Source: Candidatus Omnitrophota bacterium (GTDB lineage: Bacteria > Omnitrophota > Omnitrophia > Omnitrophales > Danuiimicrobiaceae). Taken from it: 9,534 bases of DNA. Location: contig JACQQP010000035.1 of NCBI GenBank assembly GCA_016206945.1, positions 1-9,534 on the forward strand, given 5' to 3'. Numbering within the stretch: position 1 is the first letter of the stretch; each line of letters begins with the position of its first letter. The translations under genes were made by a program, and so were the position numbers. The notes beneath the pieces are model-generated. The model did no database searches, was not told where the DNA came from, and saw nothing but the letters and a program-made list of their open reading frames with translations. Shown in pieces: positions 9,001 through 9,534 of the stretch.

Positions 9001-9253
9001 ACGACAACGGCGAGTCATCTTGCAAAAAGTCGATTGATGTCTGTGGAATTCGGCTTGAGTCAGACCTTTCAGTGGGTTCAGGAGAGGCAATCGCCTTGAC
9101 AGGTGTACTTTCTGGGTTTTGCCATTCGATGGGCTCAGCTTGAAGAGGAATAGCAATTTGAGTGGTGATCAGGGAAAGGACCAGATGAAGGGCAGCGATC
9201 TTATGGAATGATATCCTGGCCTTATCAATGCAAATCCATTTGATGCGTTGCAC
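1..9253 (-). CDS. Giant secreted RHS/YD-repeat multidomain protein with C-terminal metallopeptidase-like domain (3' end outside window)
   Basis: One frame is open from 9253 to position 2, at least 3,084 codons, with the stop beyond the left edge. An in-frame TGA lies upstream near 9325 and no ATG occurs between it and the mature protein. I therefore chose the GTG at 9253-9251, which has AAGGA ten bases upstream and is followed by a good signal peptide. The frame was checked at many landmark motifs and never shifts. Visible parts in order: signal peptide, acidic linker, CBM-like domain, two Ig-like domains, YD repeats, RHS core, uncharacterised conserved domain, DUF6531-like module, more YD repeats, four FN3-like domains, peptidase-like domain, Ser/Pro-rich tail. 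RHS/YD proteins form beta-cocoon shells in Tc toxins, Rhs effectors and teneurins. Export and a surface or extracellular role are inferred. The substrate and biological role are unknown. It looks monocistronic, with its own promoter. Confidence 0.93.
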   Translation of the reverse strand, partial: MQRIKWICIDKARISFHKIAALHLVLSLITTQIAIPLQAEPIEWQNPESTPVKAIASPEPTERSDSSRIPQTSIDFLQDDSPLSYPTELEDEHSELFDSDATAVQNSLPGENQDLLFSTPATISDPSVTREVTDPVSQASTDQTSQISATSDKTVLFATTTTSSDPFRERGGLVVVESEHPHEKIARIGQSWQLQTSLTGYSGEGYLYAGPDSGVRRDTGYTTNSPELRYNFYLQSTGTYYVWVRGRATNGSNNSVHVGLDGLATTSSDRIVLTTYNVFTWSKNTLDNVRASLEIASPGFHTLNVWMRDDGFRFDKILITKDPNFVPQELGPQESERAWDLVPPTGSITINKNATYTNSVNVTLTLTGSDTGSGVDQMRFSTNGGTTWTSWEPFKTSKSLTLPSGDGTKEVKFELKDKQENIATFSDTIILDTILPSLRLLSSPYVDHRDYRLRYKASDLHMTSMDQTEAIELTRGWNQITRSVTDNAGNKRTVTWKIFLDENAERGNYFGYDGNGNVTSQRDANGDETKYEYDGNNRLTKITYADGSTIRYTYNARGDRTSMQDSTGTTFYLYDQANRLVRVVQSTGQVIDYGYDTASNLTQMIYGGATIKYSYDKAGRLAEVREQRAGQTEKITTYAYNDAGELVERKLPNGIRTRQSYDTAGRLTGIVHEKLNSDGTATHIASYTYTLDKEGNRTRMLEKRGSGASQTTRTVDYTYDFFGRLTKEIDSSRGTTTYSYDKVGNRLTKEFTPLTITSTNPRLLTRYTYGLDNRLNSFVEEKYDATATKLGTRTETFVYDALGNLRHRVTPDKTIYYEYDFEGRLILWFDGQTFVEFIYDGDGNRIGKRVNGEWTYYVVDPNREITQVLGELDSNGAVKQSYLYGLDRISFTRYDTKSTTYDLEDGLDSTIAVTDSAGALKKSHSYEGFGNHLGSTSSLFSPFLFTGEQLDPETNLIYLRNRYYDPNLGRFISRDPILGPITETQRLNPYPYVENNPVNSVDPTGLVDQTVEGVSENLKDPIRWLCKGSELCRQVVYELEISLFPLGAARDVKVAGSLSKWLNELGEQVGRSPKGRAVVQYLYDVAVKIFPKVLREGEKESKSPMRWLREIIRIDPAEHGKIEGLDSSLPFVKGIFTGANELRLSLIAGAGGFIGLGSNWSQSFLGSLRAGSRGGVLLNQALQVTGLSIKDITGVTFDPYTGQVVLLSEDAVSVPEIPVDYFITALKAIFGTQQDPGVTIDPQLGPDGKPDWSREQTVKHFAGIEDTQLGWVVYEADRMMKSINLGKDNVTKSTITQDGYDISESFIAVRIPGFKNMLTRWSGLGERYSRFWFVPKEMKLVRTAEQDAFVFDNNSVQLLTEDLLVGGGAEDPEAKAYADFFTAYYDEFARLYPIFEELKKASRAVALAKFILDHNIPVDLNWLRSASIPTKSTPRTTPVGENSSGTAVIRGGVSVDFINGLNFSYLSDTQGTAAGVRSASLNVRPTDLTTKWDFTASGKSFDASAFSLAPTRKDTNFYWQESDLKFSTTGDFDLEWRRFYDSFSPVRTKLGLGWTFLPYSIESTEVSRTYVFNGQTKILFPKIRFSDRIHQQTEDMTFVGFRTTDGAPVYSPDGTITGSYLAMNGDGSFTVQYDDRSQIHFLSDGRLDFLEDQSGNRIQYGYDASGRLSSIKDLPSGRQINLAYDSSGRITQVNGPEGKTIAYTYDATTGDLKTMTPSWTNRKITYDYDSAHRLLKATDHTGKVLFTNTYDAIGRLTSQKDQDGNLRQITPNLLTHETVTLDPLNQAKSKTTYDSFFRLLSVRNPVGGETKFTYGGAFGPTSIRDPRGKTTQFTYDGLGNERTMTNPLGHISRFDYGGNLGDIRLHFNQEGTGFGQFFDYDATGNLKSLMEGVLPVRDANGNLTAYYPTALVTQFTYDSKGNLSGVTDANSNKTSFFYDSVGNLTSITNPLGKSSTLTYETAGGVTTRRISQIKDPLNRFINFTYDPVSEQVKKVSTASGEMQYAYDSRDRLSQVTNALGRVNKFQYDANDNLIETREVGDPLNTTDDIVAKFQYDRLGNLISLAGPLGGATSFSYDLLNRLTRTLTPETTPLTQAKTIKTENITSSSARIRVGLSETISRAVVHINEVGRKAFKTVTLEGPLSGEIIFDVEGLKAGTKYEYEIELIDPEAHHSFARKRTLLTSGTAPSASEVKAQALYGKVYDVTSASVSIGVVNFEVNPWIVDYYQLTVTPAAGGTPIVTKVEPVFRGSDGRYYLTVFGDATGLQTNTDYRYKLEVVPFSGVPFDLPQAVQGTFRTANSSDTSSPQITQRNLSVDTDRAVLTLSTNESLLKAEIRILNLYTGQLQFFDFFNPSQGAKLLIPDLLPETPYEYLILMTDRSGNDVFSNVERFATKGFDGDSSLVLQSRVTGKTDTSAKIEILTDEQPKTVRLEYREKNTSSWFAQSLNTANRKNIFFVSGLAPTKSYEYRVLVLDASSNRFVGPLRDLVLYSEKPSPPKQLSNGIFELSLDNNVLSQAAQSGPVGWSLELSKKLLGTFKDTFDFLVFVPSLSGGKRLSLQTQGSTSDNEVGSFYLGARNDVSGIGEELFDYRSLFGSSSNGELEGMAVLDSAFMSRPEFRFASSNFSKDQNLVLWENVLTQELAHRFGAFLTAQAGNPFGMLGRDLAHWSVFFDAEFSPMDGNDWVDNGGGTFTLKRSFLGEAAFTRSALAMPYNDLDLYTMGLLDPMKVRSSFVIQNPTLEDGRKLRPYNGNLVQVQNSDGTWSDPVVLPTGITIKGTKKNITLQDLTALEGQRNPAFPNTQKDFKVAFLTLTNDEESPLDTLEMTQKLARFKDSFVRFFKGMTRNLGTVSTPTGQLVTSGTTGALSAFTSNVVSGAFEKNLRLTSTSSDPAPGNLLGPYFAHFDPEDLDASFLARSFSTLFPSTSGVLHSMNKLAFPLGPFLNSFVDFLLPEEVLPPFLRPVSSLAISPPARVPNTLSNSANIPSLEKPILYSDWKQVQRVSLRDPFKNDSLRTSDSPHLRNQEAVPLIEARPVRAGTPNAFSQTPIPFRSIKESTSTQASRTGGNRFYRRKPKSSALTFHT
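2..694 (-). other. Ser/Pro-rich C-terminal region running off the window (residues 2854-3084+)
   Basis: No domain is recognised. The segment is rich in Ser, Pro, Leu, Thr and Arg and has no cysteine. It includes hydrophobic patches such as LAFPLGPFLNSFVDFLLP and then proline-containing, more basic sequence. The frame stays open to the left edge with no stop. The last 50 codons look less protein-like than the rest, and another frame there reads more smoothly, so the true end of the protein is unresolved. Confidence 0.5.
695..1780 (-). other. Metallopeptidase-like domain with QELAH in place of HExxH (about residues 2492-2853)
   Basis: Motifs in order: FDFLVFVP (Asp2543), RNDVSGIGEELFD (Asp2580), the presumed zinc helix LTQELAHRFGAF (Gln2641, Glu2642, His2645), GRDLAHWSVFFDAEF (His2668), PMDGNDW (Met2680), LDLYTMGLL (Met2722), ITLQDLTALEGQRNP, TQKDFKVAFLTL (Asp2805). 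From memory this order matches an uncharacterised group of extracellular bacterial peptidase-like domains with HExGHxW, then A-H-W-S, S-V-M-x-G-N-D, S-P-L-D-L-Y-L-M-G-L, and a final D-F-R/K-V-A-F. The glutamate and second histidine are kept but the first histidine is glutamine, so zinc binding may be impaired unless His2668 or another residue compensates. Activity is uncertain. Confidence 0.6.
1781..2968 (-). repeat. Four fibronectin-III-like domains in tandem (about residues 2096-2491)
   Basis: Four units of about 85-120 residues share an S/T-x-x-S-A-x-I/V start and an L-x-x-x-T-x-Y-x-Y-x-[IVL] strand. Unit 1 has ITSSSARIRV and GLKAGTKYEYEIEL. Unit 2 has VTSASVSI and LQTNTDYRYKLEV and is the longest. 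Unit 3 has DRAVLTLSTNES and LLPETPYEYLILMTD. Unit 4 has TDTSAKIEILTDEQP and LAPTKSYEYRVLVLD. The units are diverged, so they are not a recent duplication. FN3 units are common spacers in secreted bacterial enzymes; here they join the second YD block to the peptidase-like domain. Confidence 0.75.
2999..4288 (-). repeat. YD-repeat block 2 (about residues 1656-2085, about 18 repeats)
   Basis: Repeats include YGYDASGR (Asp1663), LAYDSSGR, YDYDSAHR, NTYDAIGR, FTYDGLGN, FDYDATGN, FTYDSKGN, FFYDSVGN, YAYDSRDR, FQYDRLGN and FSYDLLNR (Asp2077). Many carry the linker N-P-L-G or D-P-x-x between units. No RHS core follows; the block passes directly into FN3-like domains. The shell-closing element is therefore missing, or FN3 domains take its place. 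Confidence 0.9.
4289..4711 (-). other. DUF6531-like module opening the second YD block (about residues 1515-1655)
   Basis: The stretch WQESDLKFSTTGDFDLEW is followed by RRFYDSFSPVRTKLGLGWTF (Asp1533, Asp1541). This matches the DUF6531 pattern that opens many RHS proteins: a D-L strand, a hydrophobic strand, R-x-Y-D/N-S, then L-G-x-G-W. It is followed by the usual beta strands before repeats start, including GDGSFTVQYDDRSQIHFLSDG. In typical proteins this lies near the N-terminus; here it is at residue 1,515, after a complete RHS core. The preceding 90 residues (about 1426-1514) are beta-rich with no recognised domain. Confidence 0.65.
4979..5746 (-). other. Uncharacterised conserved domain after the RHS core (about residues 1170-1425)
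   Basis: It is not a recognisable toxin. Features: ITGVTFDPYTGQVVLLSED (Asp at 1198), a segment QDPGVTIDPQ, LGWVVYEADRMMKSINLGKDN (Asp1277 in EADR), RFWFVPKEMKL, and a helical end AYADFFTAYYDEFARLYPIF then ASRAVALAKFILDHNIPVD (Asp1419). From memory, the same order of motifs (a G-V-x-F-D-P-x-T-G strand, then F/Y-E-A-D-R-x-x-K, then a helical F-T-x-x-Y-D-E-x-A segment) occurs in large bacterial proteins of unknown function, including DUF1598-like planctomycete proteins. I cannot name the family with certainty. About 160 residues of linker, with cysteines at 1026 and 1032, separate it from the core. Confidence 0.5.
6236..6415 (-). other. RHS core motif (residues 947-1006)
   Basis: The strongly conserved shell-closing motif is clear: GEQLDPETNLIYLRNRYYD (947-965), GRFISRDPILG (969-979), NPYPYVENNPVNSVDPTGL (988-1006). 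In Tc-toxin C proteins and Rhs effectors this region contains the aspartates for autoproteolysis, with cleavage just after DPxGL. Here both DP motifs (Asp975 and Asp1002) are present, so cleavage after Leu1006 is possible. It is oddly placed: about 2,080 residues follow it within the window, rather than the usual short variable toxin. Confidence 0.92.
6416..7726 (-). repeat. YD-repeat block 1 (about residues 510-946, some 16-18 repeats)
   Basis: Degenerate repeats of about 20-25 residues have the consensus [YF]-x-Y-[DN]-x-x-G-[NR]-[LR]. Examples are FGYDGNGN (YD at 512-513), YEYDGNNR, YSYDKAGR, YTYDFFGR, YSYDKVGN, FVYDALGN and FIYDGDGN. Such repeats coil into a hollow beta-cocoon in Tc-toxin C components and Rhs effectors. 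The units differ widely at DNA level, so this is an old array rather than a recent tandem duplication. The block is preceded by Ig-like domains rather than a recognisable opening module, and it runs straight into the RHS core. Confidence 0.9.
7745..8227 (-). other. Two Ig-like beta-sandwich domains (about residues 343-433 and 434-503)
   Basis: The first domain begins PPTGSITINKNATYTNSVNV. It carries SGVDQMRFSTNGGTTWTSW and SGDGTKEVKFELKDKQEN, then ends IILDT. This is the familiar extracellular Ig-like pattern of S-G-V-x-x-M-R-F-S, a W-x-x-W strand, a G-D-G-T-K strand and a terminal L-D-T. The second, shorter unit has WNQITRSVTDNAGNKRTV, the D-x-A-G-N hairpin of many bacterial Ig-like repeats, and leads directly into the first YD repeat. 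They probably space the CBM-like domain from the YD shell. Confidence 0.65.
8273..8734 (-). other. CBM/galactose-binding-like beta domain (about residues 174-327)
   Basis: The domain opens with VVVESEHPHEK, the E-S/A-E entry strand typical of CBM6/CBM35-like and GH115 C-terminal-like domains. It contains SPELRYNFYL, the aromatic strand GTYYVWVRGR, and VHVGLDG. It closes with GFHTLNVWMRDDGFRFDKI, matching the usual pattern in which a G-x-H-T-hydrophobic strand leads to an R-E/D-D-G turn and a final D-K strand. These domains commonly bind polysaccharide. The ligand here is not predictable from sequence. Its place right after the spacer suggests a targeting or anchoring role. Confidence 0.7.
8735..9136 (-). 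other. Acidic, Ser/Thr-rich low-complexity spacer (residues 40-173)
   Basis: The segment just after the signal peptide is rich in Ser, Thr, Pro, Asp and Glu, with runs such as ELEDEHSELFDSD and a TTTT stretch near its end. It has no hydrophobic segments, cysteines or recognisable domain. Such spacers often sit between the export signal and the first folded domain of surface proteins. A flexible linker is the simplest reading. Confidence 0.55.
9137..9253 (-). other. N-terminal Sec signal peptide (residues 1-39)
   Basis: After the GTG start there is a long basic n-region (MQRIKWICIDKARISFHK). A hydrophobic stretch follows, IAALHLVLSLITTQIAI, and then PLQA before EP. The likely signal peptidase I site is after Ala39 (LQA/EP). 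There is no lipobox cysteine at the cleavage point, so a lipoprotein is unlikely. The n-region is longer than average, but no internal start codon gives a better signal. This supports the GTG start and Sec-dependent export. Confidence 0.8.
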
Positions 9254-9263
9254 TAAAGCGTTG

Positions 9264-9268
9264 TCCTT
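9264..9268 (-). promoter_or_regulatory. Ribosome binding site (AAGGA) for the GTG start
   Basis: Read on the minus strand, AAGGA lies ten bases upstream of the GTG at 9253-9251. The spacing is slightly long but functional in bacteria. With no ATG available before the signal peptide, this site decides the start choice. Confidence 0.6.
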
Positions 9269-9336
9269 ATTTTTGGAATAAACAAAGTGATACTTGTTTT
9301 GTAGGCTTGAGTTAGACTTTTTTCATCTTTAACTAA

Positions 9337-9365
9337 ACTATACCCGATGATTTCCTATTTTGCAA
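9337..9365 (-). promoter_or_regulatory. Sigma-70-type promoter for the giant gene
   Basis: On the minus strand TTGCAA (9365-9360) and TATAGT (9342-9337) are separated by exactly 17 bases. This is a good -35/-10 pair (4 of 6 and 5 of 6 consensus bases). Transcription would begin near 9330, leaving a leader of roughly 75 bases before the GTG. No operator or riboswitch is visible in the leader. Confidence 0.5.
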
Positions 9366-9416
9366 GAGAACGCGACAGAATATAATAAAATTGTGCCATT
9401 TCCAGGTGGGACAGGT

Positions 9417-9534
9417 TTAGGCATGAAGAATCGATTTGTCAATCAAGCATCGGTAGGGTTCTTCCTTATCAAGAAACTCCTCGTAACGCATTCTTCGCTC
9501 GTCTCCGGTTGAACCCAGGTCCATACAATATACA
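9417..9534 (-). CDS. C-terminal fragment, possibly REP-associated (Y1/IS200-like) transposase
   Basis: A minus-strand frame is open from the right edge (first full codon at 9533) to TAA at 9419-9417, 38 codons. It includes GSTGDERRMRYEEFLDKEEP. The pattern G-x-x-x-E-x-x-x-x-Y-x-x-F-[LV] resembles the segment near the C-terminus of REP-associated tyrosine transposases, after the catalytic domain. The catalytic part would lie outside the window, so the assignment is tentative. A start at the internal ATG (9524) has no visible ribosome binding site, so this is more likely the tail of a longer gene. It ends about 50 bases before the giant gene's promoter, on the same strand. It could equally be an unrelated small gene or a remnant. 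Confidence 0.4.
   Translation of the reverse strand, partial: VYCMDLGSTGDERRMRYEEFLDKEEPYRCLIDKSILHA

Noticed and set aside
8869..9156. A 95-codon minus frame near the N-terminus of the giant protein
   Set aside because: It is a shifted-frame shadow of the Ser/Thr-rich spacer, with no ribosome binding site or recognisable sequence.
9312..9326. Mini-ORF MKKV-stop in the leader of the giant gene, possibly a leader peptide
   Set aside because: Too short, with no ribosome binding site, no regulatory codon run and no visible attenuator hairpin.

Overview
The window is almost entirely one protein-coding gene. A single minus-strand reading frame runs without a stop from a GTG start at 9253 to the left edge (position 2), at least 3,084 codons, and its stop codon lies outside the window. 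It encodes a giant secreted RHS/YD-repeat protein. No other gene overlaps it convincingly; the remaining open frames on either strand are shadows of the repetitive coding sequence. To the right of the start are a short AT-rich promoter region (about 9254-9416) and, at the right edge, the last 38 codons of a minus-strand gene whose C-terminus weakly resembles REP-associated (IS200-like, Y1) transposases.

Order of parts in the giant protein, N- to C-terminus (right to left in the window): signal peptide (residues 1-39); acidic Ser/Thr-rich spacer (40-173); CBM/galactose-binding-like beta domain (about 174-327); two Ig-like domains (about 343-503); first YD-repeat block (about 510-946); a good RHS core motif (947-1006); a linker with a CX5C pair (1026, 1032); a domain I know only as an uncharacterised conserved module (about 1170-1425); a DUF6531-like opening module (about 1515-1655); second YD-repeat block (about 1656-2085); four fibronectin-III-like domains (about 2096-2491); a metallopeptidase-like domain whose expected HExxH reads QELAH (about 2492-2853); and a Ser/Pro-rich tail running off the window (2854 onward).

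The order is unusual. Classical Rhs proteins have one YD shell, opened by an N-terminal module and closed by the RHS core, followed by a short variable toxin. Here there are two YD blocks in one chain. The first has the closing core but no recognisable opening module, the second has the opening module but no core, and about 2,080 residues follow the core. The carbohydrate-binding-like, Ig and FN3 parts suggest an extracellular or cell-surface protein, with the C-terminal peptidase-like domain as a candidate effector or processing module.

The organism is a bacterium with GC content by eye in the mid-40s percent. Giant RHS/FN3/peptidase-like mosaics occur in uncultured diderm lineages (for example Omnitrophota or deltaproteobacteria-like groups), but the sequence alone does not fix the taxon. 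The promoter, ribosome-binding site and signal peptide fit expression as a single gene from its own sigma-70-type promoter.
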